DNA of 62,383 bases, taken from NCBI GenBank assembly GCA_964388955.1, contig CAYMCO010000034.1, positions 1-62,383 on the forward strand. The letters are read 5' to 3'. The position numbers and the translations under genes are program-made. The notes below the pieces were generated by a model. It was not told where the DNA came from. It saw nothing but the letters and a program-made list of their open reading frames with translations, and searched no databases. Every line of letters starts with the position of its first letter. The first letter of the stretch is position 1. Source of the stretch: CAYMCO01 sp964388955 (GTDB lineage Bacteria; Chloroflexota; Anaerolineae; Anaerolineales; E44-bin32). Positions 24,681 to 34,473 of the stretch are shown here, one piece after another.

Positions 24681-25532
24681 GTGAAGGACCCCGCCCAGCT
24701 TCTGGTACCGGATTACCTCGCCATCGGCCATATCGCCGCTGATATCACCCCACAAGGCACGATGCTGGGGGGTACGGTCGCCTATGCCGGTCTGACCGCG
24801 CGAGCCCTGGGCCTTCGCGTTGCGCTGCTGACCTCCTTTGGCCCCGATGTCGATCCCGGGGCCCTCGGGGATATCGCGGTTCACAACCTCCCCGCCCCGG
24901 AATCCACTGCCTTTCAAAACACATATTCCTCCGCTGGTCGCAAGCAGCGCATCCTGCGCCGGGCCCCGGAGATCGCCCCAGACAGCCTGCCATCGGGTTG
25001 GGCGAGCGCCCGTCTCGTGCATCTGGCTCCCATCGCCCAGGAGGTCAACCCCGACATCCTGACGGGCATATCGACGCAATTCATCGGCGTCACCCCGCAA
25101 GGTTGGATGAGGGGCTGGGACGCCGATGGGAATGTCTCCCCCACCCCGTGGCGCGAAGCCGATCGCCTGCTAGCCCGCGCTGCGGCGGTGGTTCTCAGCC
25201 TGGGCGATGTCCAAGGGGATGAAGCGCTCATCCAAGACCTGGCGACTGCTACCCCGGTGCTGGTGGTGACAGAAGGCGCCAGTGGCGCCAGGGTGTATTG
25301 GGAACGCCAGCTGCAGCGTTTCACGGCTCCGGACGCACAGGTCGTCGACTCTACAGGCGCGGGAGATATCTTCGCCGCCGGCTTCTTTGTGCGCCTGTAC
25401 CAGACACGCGATCCTTGGGAGGCCGCTCGCTTCGCGACCCGGCTGGGCACCGCCTCCGTCGGCCGCAGAGGCTTGGCCGGCATCCCGAGGCGCGCAGAGA
25501 TCGAGGCGGCTCTCAGGCCGGACCCGCCATGA
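24681..25532 (+). CDS. PfkB-family carbohydrate/nucleoside kinase
   Basis: A 283-residue ribokinase-fold enzyme. The N-terminal glycine motif LGGTVAYAGLTARALG and the C-terminal signature DSTGAGDIFAAGFF (catalytic Asp in GAGD) are intact. The substrate cannot be told. The GTG at 24681 is the best start seen; no ATG in frame fits. Its stop overlaps the parA ATG (ATGA). It is distinct from the deleted PfkB remnant at 4333. Confidence 0.88.
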   Translation: MKDPAQLLVPDYLAIGHIAADITPQGTMLGGTVAYAGLTARALGLRVALLTSFGPDVDPGALGDIAVHNLPAPESTAFQNTYSSAGRKQRILRRAPEIAPDSLPSGWASARLVHLAPIAQEVNPDILTGISTQFIGVTPQGWMRGWDADGNVSPTPWREADRLLARAAAVVLSLGDVQGDEALIQDLATATPVLVVTEGASGARVYWERQLQRFTAPDAQVVDSTGAGDIFAAGFFVRLYQTRDPWEAARFATRLGTASVGRRGLAGIPRRAEIEAALRPDPP

Positions 25533-26338
25533 CCATCACCTACTCGCTGGTCAATCAGAAGGGCGGCGTCGGAAAGACCACCACCGCCATCAACCTGGGA
25601 GCCTATCTGGCACTTGCGGGCCGGCGGGTGCTCCTGGTGGACCTGGATCCCCAGGCGAACGCCACATCCTGTCTGGGAGTGGACCATTCCGGGCTCCAGG
25701 GCGGCCTGTATGCGGTGCTGCTTTCCGGAGATTCACCTGCGCGCCACATACTGTACAATCCAGAACTGCGCATATCCCTGCTGCCCTCCAACACCGCTTT
25801 GGCGGGGGCGCGGGTGGAAATCGTTGACCTGCCGCATCGAGAATGCCTGCTGCGGGACGCCCTGGACCCGGTGGCGGCGCGCTTCGACTACATCCTCATC
25901 GATTGCCCCCCTTCTCTCGGCCTGCTCACCTTGAATGGTCTGGTCGCGGCAGCGGACGGCGTCATCATCCCCATCCAGTGCGAATATCTCGCCCTTGAAG
26001 GTTTGACGCAATTAATGCACACTCTTAGAAGGGTGCGCGGCGGCTTGTTTCCCGGGTTGACCATCCGCGGCCTGCTGCTCACCATGTATGACGCCAGGAC
26101 GAACTTGTCGGAGGATGTCGCCAGGGAGGTGCGGCGGCATTTCCCCGGCCGGGTCTTCTCGGCTATGATCCCTCGCAACGTCCGAGTGGCGGAGGCGCCC
26201 TCCCACGGCCTGCCCATCTCCGCCTACGCGCCCAGCTCACCCGGCGGGCGCGCCTATCAGGCACTGGCGGAGGAGGTCATGCGCGGCGACGGCACAGGAG
26301 ATCGTGACAGGAATGGTGAGGTCGAAAATGGCACCTAG
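25529..26338 (+). CDS. parA: ParA/Soj chromosome partitioning ATPase
   Basis: A 269-residue MinD/ParA ATPase. The deviant Walker A is NQKGGVGKTTTAIN (residues 9-22), with VDLDPQANATSCLG and the Walker B region YILIDCPPSLGLLTLN. It drives segregation of ParB-parS complexes. The ATG at 25529 overlaps the kinase stop, and the 3' end overlaps parB by 11 nt. The location after the rpmH-jag genes is typical of a chromosomal, origin-proximal parAB. Confidence 0.95.
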   Translation: MTITYSLVNQKGGVGKTTTAINLGAYLALAGRRVLLVDLDPQANATSCLGVDHSGLQGGLYAVLLSGDSPARHILYNPELRISLLPSNTALAGARVEIVDLPHRECLLRDALDPVAARFDYILIDCPPSLGLLTLNGLVAAADGVIIPIQCEYLALEGLTQLMHTLRRVRGGLFPGLTIRGLLLTMYDARTNLSEDVAREVRRHFPGRVFSAMIPRNVRVAEAPSHGLPISAYAPSSPGGRAYQALAEEVMRGDGTGDRDRNGEVENGT

Positions 26339-27203
26339 ACGCGGGTTGGGCAAAGGGCTGGACGCACTCATACCGCCGGGCGAGAGCGGCGGACTCATGA
26401 GCGGAGTCATGCAGGTCCCCATCGAGCAGATACAGGCGAATCCTTTTCAGCCGCGGGTGGATTTCGATCCGACCCACCTGAAGGAGTTGGCCGCATCCAT
26501 ACAGAAGCATGGCATTCTGCAACCATTGGTGGTCAGGGGGAATCCGGACAGCGGAGGCTATTTCTTGATCGCCGGGGAGCGCCGGCTGCAGGCCGCCAAA
26601 TTGGCGGGCCTGCAAGAGGTCCCGGTGCTCCTGCGGGAGGCAGGTGATCAGGCGTCGCTCGAGCTGTCGCTGATTGAAAACCTGCAGCGATCGGATCTGA
26701 ACCCGTTGGAGGCGGCTGCCGGCTACCGGCGCCTGGCGGAGGGTTTTGACCTGACTCACGACGAGATCGCGGCGCGGGTTGGCAAGAGCCGGACGGCCAT
26801 CAGCAACACCTTGCGCCTGCTTAACCTGAGCCAACAGGTGCAGGAGGCGCTCCGCTCCGACTTGATCAGTGAGGGGCATGCGCGCGCTTTGCTGTCCCTG
26901 CCGAGCGATCCGGCGCAGAGCGCTGCCCTTGAAACCGTCCTCAAGCGCGGCCTGAATGTGCGCCAGACGGAGGAGTTGGTAAGTCATCTCACCGGTAGGC
27001 GGCCGCGCACTTCTGCGCCCCGCCAGCCCTCTCCTGAAGAAGCGGCCATTGAGAGCGAACTGCGCGATGCCCTGGGAACTCGCGTCAGCCTGAAGCGCAC
27101 CCAGGGGGGAGGGCGGCTGGTGATTCATTTCTACTCAGATGAGGAGCTGAACATCCTGGTGGAGCGGCTGCTCGGCTCCTCCACCGGGAGCAGCGAGCCG
27201 TAA
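26328..27203 (+). CDS. parB: ParB/Spo0J chromosome partitioning protein
   Basis: A 291-residue DNA-binding CTP hydrolase. The N-terminal RRGLGKGLDALIP contacts ParA; the ParB/Srx domain has IQANPFQPR and the GERR motif (83-86); the HTH region follows (LTHDEIAARVGKSRTAISNTLRLL), and a C-terminal dimer domain ends the protein. The ATG at 26328 follows GGTGAGG. No parS-like TGTTTCACGTGAAACA was found in the window. Confidence 0.95.
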   Translation: MAPRRGLGKGLDALIPPGESGGLMSGVMQVPIEQIQANPFQPRVDFDPTHLKELAASIQKHGILQPLVVRGNPDSGGYFLIAGERRLQAAKLAGLQEVPVLLREAGDQASLELSLIENLQRSDLNPLEAAAGYRRLAEGFDLTHDEIAARVGKSRTAISNTLRLLNLSQQVQEALRSDLISEGHARALLSLPSDPAQSAALETVLKRGLNVRQTEELVSHLTGRRPRTSAPRQPSPEEAAIESELRDALGTRVSLKRTQGGGRLVIHFYSDEELNILVERLLGSSTGSSEP

Positions 27204-27617
27204 GCGATCAGACAGGCGCGGTAGGACGACAATCGACCGCCGATGGCTGACTGCCAAGAGAGCCTTACAGCCTGAATCCCAGGACACGCTCGTGTCCAGC
27301 TCTCACCCTTGCGGGGCGTGTTGAAACCTGGGGGCGGTCGAGCTTGGTCACCGGTTGGCACAGGTATCCTGCAATTCCTGGGGCCGGAGCATGTATCCCC
27401 ACCTCCCAACCCCTCCCGCAACCCGCCGGAGGCGCCCTCCTCGGTGCTCCGGCTGTTGGGGAGACGGTTCTATGGGACAGGAGCGGTTCACATTGCGGCT
27501 ACGGCTTCCCCAATGATGAGCCTCAGCCGCCAGGAGGATGGGCCGGAGCAGATCGGTTTGCGAGAGGTATAATCATGCGGGCGGTACTCCGACCGGCCCG
27601 TCAGGGGAGAGGAAGGG
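27204..27617. other. Intergenic region with repeats and a -10 box
   Basis: A 414-nt gap without a supported gene. It holds a heptamer-like stretch (27228-27258, with ACCGCCGATGGCTGA similar to 20848), a short hairpin GGACACG-CT-CGTGTCC at 27282-27297 that may end parAB transcription, and TATAAT at 27568-27573, about 45 nt before fabG, as its probable -10. Confidence 0.45.
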
Positions 27618-28361
27618 ATGGATTTACAGGGAAATGTGGCCGTAGTCACCGGGGCCTCTCGAGGTATCGGCAGCGCGATCGCAAGGGCCCTTGGTCGCCA
27701 AGGCGCATCCGTGGTCGTGAATTTCCACCGCTCGGAGGATGCGGCGGGGGAGGTGGTGGATGTGATACGAGGCGCGGGCGGCCAGGCCATCAGCGTTCAG
27801 GCGGATGTCGGTGACATGGCGCAAGCGGGCGCGCTCATCAAGGCAGCCGTGGCGGAGTTTGGCGACCTGCATATCTTGGTCAACAACGCCGGAATCACAC
27901 GCGATACGCTGATTATGACCATGTCTGAGGCGGATTGGGATGATGTTATACGCACCAATCTGAAATCGACCTTCAACTGCTCCAAGGCGGCGGTGCGCCA
28001 CATGATCCGACGCCGCTATGGCCGCATCATCAACATCACCTCCATCGCCGGGTTGATGGGCAACGCCGGTCAGGCCAACTATTCCGCCTCCAAGGCGGGG
28101 CAAATCGGCCTGACCAAGGCGCTGGCGCGCGAGGTGGCCTCCCGAAATGTGACCGTCAACGCGGTTGCGGCGGGCTATATCGACACTGAAATCTGGGATA
28201 CGGTCCCGGAGGACATCCGCGAAGGCTTCCTGAAAATGATCCCCTTGGGGCGGAAAGGCGATCCCCGCGAGGTCGCCAGCGCAGTGGCCTTTCTGGCTTC
28301 GAAAGAGGCCTCCTACATCACCGGACATGTGCTCACAGTCGACGGCGGCATCTTGATGTAA
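27618..28361 (+). CDS. fabG: 3-oxoacyl-ACP reductase (FabG-like SDR)
   Basis: A 247-residue short-chain dehydrogenase that reduces 3-ketoacyl-ACP with NADPH in fatty acid synthesis. Cofactor motif TGASRGIG (11-18), NNAG (89-92) and the catalytic Ser142, Tyr155, Lys159 (YSASK) are present. It has the usual FabG length. No other fab genes are adjacent, so another ketoreductase role cannot be excluded. It heads a run with an Asp23 protein, nusB and tat genes. Confidence 0.88.
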   Translation: MDLQGNVAVVTGASRGIGSAIARALGRQGASVVVNFHRSEDAAGEVVDVIRGAGGQAISVQADVGDMAQAGALIKAAVAEFGDLHILVNNAGITRDTLIMTMSEADWDDVIRTNLKSTFNCSKAAVRHMIRRRYGRIINITSIAGLMGNAGQANYSASKAGQIGLTKALAREVASRNVTVNAVAAGYIDTEIWDTVPEDIREGFLKMIPLGRKGDPREVASAVAFLASKEASYITGHVLTVDGGILM

Positions 28362-28377
28362 TTGGGAGAGAGGCACG

Positions 28378-28752
28378 ATGACGGATCCGGAAGAGGCAAC
28401 CTATGGTCCGCCGGGAACCACCACAATCGCCCCCGGGGTGCTGCTCACCATTGCCCGATTGACGGCGCTGGGGGTGCGCGGCGTTGCAGGCCTCGCCCCC
28501 GTTCCCGGCGGAGTGAACCGCTTGTTCCGGCGAGGAGTCGGGGAGGGCGTGCGGGTCAGCGTCGAGGGGGACCGAGTCTCCGTCGAGCTGCACCTGATCC
28601 TGGAGCAAGACACAAATGTCCGCGATGTGAGCCGCAAGGTGCAGGCCGAGGTGGCGCGAGCCATCGAGGACATGGTGGGCATGCAGGTCGAGCGCATCGA
28701 TGTTCACATCGAGGACATCCACTTCCACGAACAGGCGCCGCACCAGGGGTGA
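28378..28752 (+). CDS. Asp23/Gls24 family envelope stress protein
   Basis: A 124-residue protein with the Asp23 (DUF322) pattern: TTTIAPGVLLTIARLTALGVRGVAGL, then VELHLILEQDTNVRDVSRKVQAEVARAIEDMVGMQVERIDVHIEDI as separate conserved blocks. In other bacteria members sit at the membrane or beside nusB. GGGAGAGAGG precedes the ATG. It lies between fabG and nusB, a common neighbourhood for the family. Confidence 0.85.
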   Translation: MTDPEEATYGPPGTTTIAPGVLLTIARLTALGVRGVAGLAPVPGGVNRLFRRGVGEGVRVSVEGDRVSVELHLILEQDTNVRDVSRKVQAEVARAIEDMVGMQVERIDVHIEDIHFHEQAPHQG

Positions 28753-28759
28753 ATCCCGA

Positions 28760-29200
28760 ATGAAACGCGATCGCCGACTGGTTCGCAGGTTGGCCCTCCA
28801 GACCTTGTACGAAGTGGACAGTGTGGGGCATCAGCCGGAGGAAGTGATCGCCCGACACATCCAGGCACAAAAGAGCCTGAATGACGGCGGGGCAGCATTT
28901 CTACGGCGTCTGGTGCTCGGAACACTTGACGCAAGGACGGCGCTGGATTCCTTGATCGCCGAGTGCGCCCCCGAGTGGCCGGTCGAGCAATTGGCCATCG
29001 TCGATCGAAACATCCTGCGCCTGGCGATCTGGGAGTTTGTGGCTTCCGGAGAGACCCCACTGAAAGTGGCCATCAACGAAGCGGTTGAGCTGGCGAAGCG
29101 GTATGGATCGGACAGCGCACCGCGCTTCATCAACGGGGTTCTGGGGACCATCGCGGACCGGGAGGAGGAGATCCGCAAGCGGTGGGAAAGGGAAGGTTGA
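28760..29200 (+). CDS. nusB: Transcription antitermination factor NusB
   Basis: A 146-residue all-helical RNA-binding protein that acts with NusE at boxA in rRNA transcription. RRLALQTLYEVD near the start, LAIVDRNILRLAIWEF and VAINEAVELAKRYGSDSAPRFINGVLG are the family blocks. The ATG at 28760 lies 7 nt after the Asp23 gene; a longer in-frame opening overlaps that gene and is rejected. Confidence 0.93.
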   Translation: MKRDRRLVRRLALQTLYEVDSVGHQPEEVIARHIQAQKSLNDGGAAFLRRLVLGTLDARTALDSLIAECAPEWPVEQLAIVDRNILRLAIWEFVASGETPLKVAINEAVELAKRYGSDSAPRFINGVLGTIADREEEIRKRWEREG

Positions 29201-29210
29201 GCGAATTCGG

Positions 29211-29666
29211 ATGGAATTGTTCGGCGTAGGCCCCCTGGAGCTGTTGTTCATCATCGTGATCGCCTTGATCGTGATGGGGCCCCAGGATATGGCCAAAGCG
29301 GCCCGCAAGCTGGGGCGTTTTCTCAACCAGCTATACAAATCTGAAACCTGGCGCACCATCATGGAGGCCTCGCGCAACCTGCGCACATTGCCCAACAGGT
29401 TGGCTCGCGAAGCGGCCCTCGAAGAGCTGGATGAAGTTCGCAATGACCTGGAGGGAGCGGGCCAGCGCATCCGAGCAGATCTTGATGCCACCGAGGCCGG
29501 GATTCGCGATGATCTGGGGACCGCAGCACAGCGGATAAGCACCGATTTTGGCCCTGCCGTAGGGGCGGGGAGAGAAGGCCCACCGGCGGGGGAAGCCGGG
29601 ACACCCGCTCCGGAAGACGAGCGGCCCGCCGACGAGAGCGATTCATCTTCGGATGACGGGCAATGA
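29211..29666 (+). CDS. tatA: Twin-arginine translocase TatA/TatB-type protein
   Basis: A 151-residue protein with one N-terminal membrane helix (ELLFIIVIALIVMGPQDM), an amphipathic helix (AKAARKLGRFLNQLY) and a long charged, Pro/Glu-rich tail. The GPQ after the helix replaces the usual FG-P hinge. It is the only TatA/B gene next to tatC, so it may serve both roles in a minimal TatAC system. Its stop overlaps the tatC ATG. Confidence 0.88.
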   Translation: MELFGVGPLELLFIIVIALIVMGPQDMAKAARKLGRFLNQLYKSETWRTIMEASRNLRTLPNRLAREAALEELDEVRNDLEGAGQRIRADLDATEAGIRDDLGTAAQRISTDFGPAVGAGREGPPAGEAGTPAPEDERPADESDSSSDDGQ

Positions 29667-30547
29667 GCAAGGCGGGTCAGTCATTGCGCCGATTTCTGGG
29701 CGCGCCGCTGAGGGTCGTTTCCCGGCCCTTGCGCGAGCTGCGATCCTTCCTGGACTACGAGCCAGAGGACACCCCAGTGGCCGACACGTTGGCCAGCACG
29801 CTTGAGAACCCTTCCTTGCTCATCGAACACATAGAGGCCCTGCGACGGCACTTGCTGCGTTCCATCCTGGCCTTGATCATCACCACCGGAATCAGCTTCG
29901 CTTTTGCCAACCGTGTGCTGGAATGGCTGGCAAAACCCATCGGCGGCACCGGCGCGCTGCAGGCCATCGAGGTCACGGAATCTATCGGCTCCTTCATGCG
30001 CGTCTCGCTGATGAGCGGCTTTGTGCTGGCGTTCCCATACATCCTGGTGGAGTTCTTCTCCTTCGTCAACCCTGGGCTGAAGCGCCAGGAGCGTGTCTTC
30101 ATCCTGGTGGCCGCCCCGATGGCGCTGGTCCTGTTCCTTGCCGGCCTGGCGTTCTCATACTATGTGATGTTGCCTGCAGCGCTGCCCTTCTTGCTCAATT
30201 TCCTCGGCATCACCACGGTCCCCCGGCCGTCCAACTACATCCGCTTCGTAACGGGGTTGATGTTCTGGATCGGCATCGCTTTCCAATTCCCGCTGATCAT
30301 CTATGTTCTGGCGCGATTGGGCGTCGTGCGGGCGCGCACACTTGTGGACGGCTGGCGGGTCGCCATCGTGGGCATCGCCGTGCTGGCCGCCGCGGTGACT
30401 CCGACCATCGACCCGGTGAACATGGCGCTGGTAATGGCGCCCATGAGCGCGCTCTACTTCCTCAGCATCGGCCTGGCGGCCATGGCCCAGCGCAGCAGGG
30501 AGCGCGCGGAGGCCCGATCCCGAACTGAGCAACAGGCGGAAGGTTGA
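29663..30547 (+). CDS. tatC: Twin-arginine translocase subunit TatC
   Basis: A 294-residue, six-helix membrane protein that recognises twin-arginine signal peptides. HIEALRRHLLRS near residue 55, PYILVEFFSFVNPGLKRQER and the final helices match TatC. It has an unusual N-terminal extension of about 50 polar residues before the first helix. The stop codon lies within a 7-nt tandem repeat that continues downstream. Confidence 0.93.
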   Translation: MSKAGQSLRRFLGAPLRVVSRPLRELRSFLDYEPEDTPVADTLASTLENPSLLIEHIEALRRHLLRSILALIITTGISFAFANRVLEWLAKPIGGTGALQAIEVTESIGSFMRVSLMSGFVLAFPYILVEFFSFVNPGLKRQERVFILVAAPMALVLFLAGLAFSYYVMLPAALPFLLNFLGITTVPRPSNYIRFVTGLMFWIGIAFQFPLIIYVLARLGVVRARTLVDGWRVAIVGIAVLAAAVTPTIDPVNMALVMAPMSALYFLSIGLAAMAQRSRERAEARSRTEQQAEG

Positions 30548-30582
30548 AGGTTGCAGGTTGCAGACTGAAGGTTGTAGGATGC
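30541..30582. repeat. Six tandem degenerate heptanucleotides
   Basis: AGGTTGA, AGGTTGC, AGGTTGC, AGACTGA, AGGTTGT, AGGATGC in direct 7-nt phase, overlapping the tatC stop. It is the clearest member of the heptamer-periodic repeats in this window. The rest of the gap to 30672 holds no gene. Confidence 0.75.
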
Positions 30583-30672
30583 ACGTTTGAGCTTCCGGAC
30601 GTTCTATCGTGATGACGTTCCAACCCACGTCCGCCAGTCCGCGCTCGTTGTTCTCTTCTCACTGTTCTCTGC

Positions 30673-33600
30673 TCAAGCCCGATCCAACAGTTCTTTGGCG
30701 GCGAGCAGGTCGGGACTGTCAAGGCCTTCGGCGAACCGGCCCAGCGTTGCTTGCAGCCCGGAAAATGCGTCCTCCTGTCCAGTTCTCCCGAGCAAATACC
30801 TGCATTGGCTCATGCGGGCTCGCAATTCGAACGCCAGATTGCCCTGCTCCCGGGCGATCGCGATCGCCCGCTGGTAGCACTCCCCAGCCTGGATCCGAGT
30901 TCCCCCGCCAGCTCGAAGCAAATCACCCCGGATCCGATGCAGCTCGGGCACAATCAACTGGTCTTCAGCCTGCAGGCTCGATTTGAAACCTTCCTGCAAT
31001 ATCGAGAGTCCTTGCTCGACATCCCCCCGCTCGCCGAGCTGCTCGGCGAGCAGCGCCAGGAAATGCGGCATGCCGAGCATCGCTCCCGTGGCCCTATAGG
31101 CCTCCAACCCATCATGAATCCGTTCCGCCCCCCGCTCGAGACCGGCCTCCAATTGCGCCAGCCCCAACAGGATGTTCGCCGCCGCCCCCCAGAAGGTGAG
31201 CTTATGCTTGTTGCACAGCGAGGACGCGGCTTCTGAGAGGCCCATCACGCGCTCGTAGTCCCGATACATCCATCGATGCAAGGCAGCGAAGACCAGCGCC
31301 AGCGCCATGCTGAGGGGGTGTGCGACGCGCTCCGCCAGATCCAAGGCGCGCTCAGAGACGGCCCATCCCTGGTCCGGGAATCCGAGACACCACTGGATCA
31401 CCCCGGCGTAGCTGTGACACACAACCCCCGGATCCTGTCCATATTCCCATGCATGGTTATGATGCTGCTCAATGGCGTACAGCGCAATCCCTTCGTTCAA
31501 ATGGGTCTTGGCATCTCCCAACTCGGCGAGGTAGAAGAGCGCGGTGCCCAGCGCCTGATGGGCCTCAAGCAACAGATCCGGATCCTCTTCGCTCTGAGCG
31601 ATGACCAGCAATTGTTCGCCGAGTTCATGCGCGATTCTGTATTCCGCTCGAACCAAGTGGAAGGTGCGCAGCCCATAAAGGATTGGGAACATGGCAGGCC
31701 GGCTGCCCATGTCGTCACAAATCTCCCGGGCGCGCATAAACGTGCGCTCCACCTGGGTGGCAGCGTAGCCCTTCAGGGAAAGCAGTGCCACACCCAGCGC
31801 GATCTGCAGATCCAGCTCCATTTCCAACCTCGTTGCCGCGGGGGAAACCTGCCCCAAGAGGCCAACTCCCTGTGAAAAGTGTGCGATCGCTTCCTCATAT
31901 GCGGACAGTCGCGCGGCCCGTTTCCCAGCGATAAGCAAGTATCGGATTGCGTGTTCGGCCATTCCCGCCTCGGCGAATTGGCGGGCGAGATGAACGGCGA
32001 TCTCATCCGAGTGTTCGCCGTATAGGCCCTCCAGGCTCTTTCCGACATCCTCGTGCAGATAAGCACGTTCCACAACATCCATGCGATTGTAGAGATGCTT
32101 TTGGATCAGGATATGCCTGAACTGATACCTGGAGATCCGCTGGGATCCGATGCGCCGCGTCCCTTTCGCGGCTACAAGGTGATACTCCTGATCGAGCTTC
32201 TTGCTCAATGCCCGGACGATATCTCGCACATCCATGTCCAGTACCTGGGCCACGACCTCCGCTGTGAACTCCGACCCTTCCACGCTGGCGATATTCAGCA
32301 CCTCTAAAAGCCTTTGATCGATCCTGCTAATGCGCTCCTCGAGCGCTCCCTCGACCCTTGCCGGCAGCGCGTTCCAATTGAGTCCGGGGTCGCCCACCCA
32401 CCCGCTCTCGCCTCGGCGCACGATATCCCCGCGCGCCTGCATCGCGCGCAGCAGTTCTATCGTGAATAGCGGGTTGCCGCCGGTATGCTTCAACAGCTCC
32501 TCTCGGAACAGCGCATCAAGCTGGTTGGGCTCCGTGTCCAGGTACGCTTCGACAAACTGTCTGCGCTCCTCTTCACCGAGATTTCCCAATTCGATCTGCA
32601 TGTCGCCAAGGTTCTTCTTGAATTCGGACACTATCTCGCGCAGCGAAACCCTGCCCTGGGCGAGCCGATCGGCATGTTCCGGCCGGTTGGCGCAGATCAG
32701 CAGCACCCGACTCTCGCCGATCCGTCGGCCGATATGGAACAGCAATCCGAGAGAGCCCGCGTCCGCCCATTGCAGGTCATCCAGCAAGATCAGGATCGGC
32801 CGCTCTTGTGCCATCGCCATGAGCACTCGCGTGTACTGCTCAAAGAGATCCTCTTGCCGGAACTCTGGCAACTCCCTTCTCAAGGACTGGGCGGCCATCT
32901 GCTTCTCCAGACGCCCTGCGACTTCGAGAGGGATTTCTGCGTGGTCGCTTGCACGAGATGCCAGCTCGCGTCCAGGCATCAGGGTCTGGACCAGGTCTGG
33001 TCCTTCTTCCAACAGGATATCGAGGAAACGTGGAAAGCAATCCCACGATCGCTCCAGGTCCTTCCGGGCTATCCCACCGCCCTCCCAGGGGAAATCCCGG
33101 TCACCGCTCAAAGTGCTCAGGACCTCTCGGAAGGGGAGGAATGGGTCCCCTATCCCAGTGAGGTCATTGCAGCTCCCTTTGGCGAACAGCAGATCGGGGT
33201 CCCTCTCGAGCGACCGGCGTGCGAATTCCAGCGCCAGAGCCGTCTTTCCACTGCCCGATTCTCCAGAGATGAATGCCACCTGTCCGCTCTCAAGGATGGC
33301 GCGCCGAAGAAACGCCTCCAGGCGGTTCAGCTCAGCAACACGAGCCACAAACGGGGACTCGACAACGGGCCCTTCCATATCCTGCCTGACCAACACGGGC
33401 GGAACACCGGACTCAGCCGCCGGGTGTGCGTGGGAACGTTCCAAGACTAGAGACGGCGGCTCTCTCCTCGCCGTGGGAATCTCAGCCTCACCCGTGATCA
33501 GACTCTGGTAGAGATCCATCGTATCCTGTGAGGGGACGACTCCCAACTCATCGCCGAGCGCCTGTAGACACCGCTCATAGACCGCCACCAATGCAGGTGT

Positions 33601-34203
33601 ATCGCCGAGACCATAGTAAGCGAGCATCATGGCGCGATAGGCCGGCTCGGGATATTGCCCTGTGCTGATCCATCGCTCCCCCCACTGGATCGCCTCATTC
33701 CAGCGAGCATCTTCGATCAGTCGGTCAAGCAAGATCCCCATCTTGTGGTGGTAGACACCCAACACCTGATCCCGTCTGAGAAGAACCCACTGCTCGTAGA
33801 ATCCCGGAAGCAGCTCGCCGCCGTACTGAGCCAGCGCGGCGATCAGCTCTTCGGTGCTGCAGTCAGCCCGAAGCGGCGCCTCGATGGCGGCAACATCCAG
33901 ATGGTAATCCGACGAGGTGTTGAATCCGATGGCAAAATTGCCCGCGATCAGGTATTCCTCGGCCTCGCCTTCTCCCTCCCCAAGCGCCTTGCGGACGCGC
34001 CAGAGCGCTTGGCGGAGATTGTTCCTCGCATTCCTCTCCGTAGACACCGGCCAGAGCAGACCCGCCAACTTCTCCCGGCGATGGAGTTTTCCAGCATGAA
34101 GGATCAAATAGGCGAACAGGGATTCGGATGGACGAGAGGCGATGGGAATGTGCTCGCCATCCACACGCACGTCAAACTGGCCGAGAAGTCTGACTCCCAG
34201 CAT
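30673..34203 (-). CDS. BTAD/SARP-type transcriptional activator with AAA ATPase and TPR region
   Basis: A 1176-residue regulator. An N-terminal winged-helix region (1-95) and a BTAD helical domain (about 100-240) form a SARP-like DNA-binding module. An AAA/STAND ATPase follows, with Walker A GESGSGKT (314-321) and Walker B ILILLDDLQWAD (near 480). The C-terminal half (about 700-1176) is helical and TPR-like. Such proteins activate neighbouring genes on binding a ligand. It is divergent from the phosphotransferase/PlsY/acyltransferase genes, its likely targets. TATACT at 34280-34275 is a possible -10. Confidence 0.88.
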   Translation of the reverse strand: MLGVRLLGQFDVRVDGEHIPIASRPSESLFAYLILHAGKLHRREKLAGLLWPVSTERNARNNLRQALWRVRKALGEGEGEAEEYLIAGNFAIGFNTSSDYHLDVAAIEAPLRADCSTEELIAALAQYGGELLPGFYEQWVLLRRDQVLGVYHHKMGILLDRLIEDARWNEAIQWGERWISTGQYPEPAYRAMMLAYYGLGDTPALVAVYERCLQALGDELGVVPSQDTMDLYQSLITGEAEIPTARREPPSLVLERSHAHPAAESGVPPVLVRQDMEGPVVESPFVARVAELNRLEAFLRRAILESGQVAFISGESGSGKTALALEFARRSLERDPDLLFAKGSCNDLTGIGDPFLPFREVLSTLSGDRDFPWEGGGIARKDLERSWDCFPRFLDILLEEGPDLVQTLMPGRELASRASDHAEIPLEVAGRLEKQMAAQSLRRELPEFRQEDLFEQYTRVLMAMAQERPILILLDDLQWADAGSLGLLFHIGRRIGESRVLLICANRPEHADRLAQGRVSLREIVSEFKKNLGDMQIELGNLGEEERRQFVEAYLDTEPNQLDALFREELLKHTGGNPLFTIELLRAMQARGDIVRRGESGWVGDPGLNWNALPARVEGALEERISRIDQRLLEVLNIASVEGSEFTAEVVAQVLDMDVRDIVRALSKKLDQEYHLVAAKGTRRIGSQRISRYQFRHILIQKHLYNRMDVVERAYLHEDVGKSLEGLYGEHSDEIAVHLARQFAEAGMAEHAIRYLLIAGKRAARLSAYEEAIAHFSQGVGLLGQVSPAATRLEMELDLQIALGVALLSLKGYAATQVERTFMRAREICDDMGSRPAMFPILYGLRTFHLVRAEYRIAHELGEQLLVIAQSEEDPDLLLEAHQALGTALFYLAELGDAKTHLNEGIALYAIEQHHNHAWEYGQDPGVVCHSYAGVIQWCLGFPDQGWAVSERALDLAERVAHPLSMALALVFAALHRWMYRDYERVMGLSEAASSLCNKHKLTFWGAAANILLGLAQLEAGLERGAERIHDGLEAYRATGAMLGMPHFLALLAEQLGERGDVEQGLSILQEGFKSSLQAEDQLIVPELHRIRGDLLRAGGGTRIQAGECYQRAIAIAREQGNLAFELRARMSQCRYLLGRTGQEDAFSGLQATLGRFAEGLDSPDLLAAKELLDRA

Positions 34204-34473
34204 GTCAGGATTTCCAGTACTTCAGGGCATCAGATTCTGTCAGCACCGCAGCAATCGAGACGCCCCCCGAGGCCAGTATACAGCCAATTGCATTGTTCTG
34301 CCGTGGAAAGGGAGGATGGCGAAATAGACATCGGAATAACGGCGATAATCTAGGATAGTGTCGAGTTGAACAGGAGGGATGGGCCCGGAGGCCAACGGGA
34401 GGGGTGGGGCGCGTCGGTCAGGGGGGAGAGGCTGCGCTGCGGGGGCACGCGGCGCACCGGAAGGGACAAAGGG

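Noticed and set aside
25529..27617. parS sites or an origin of replication near parAB
   Set aside because: No TGTTTCACGTGAAACA-like site and no cluster of TTATCCACA boxes was found; dnaA is not in the window.
30541..30582. A CRISPR-like array
   Set aside because: The units are 7 nt, contiguous and degenerate, with no spacers and no cas genes in the window.
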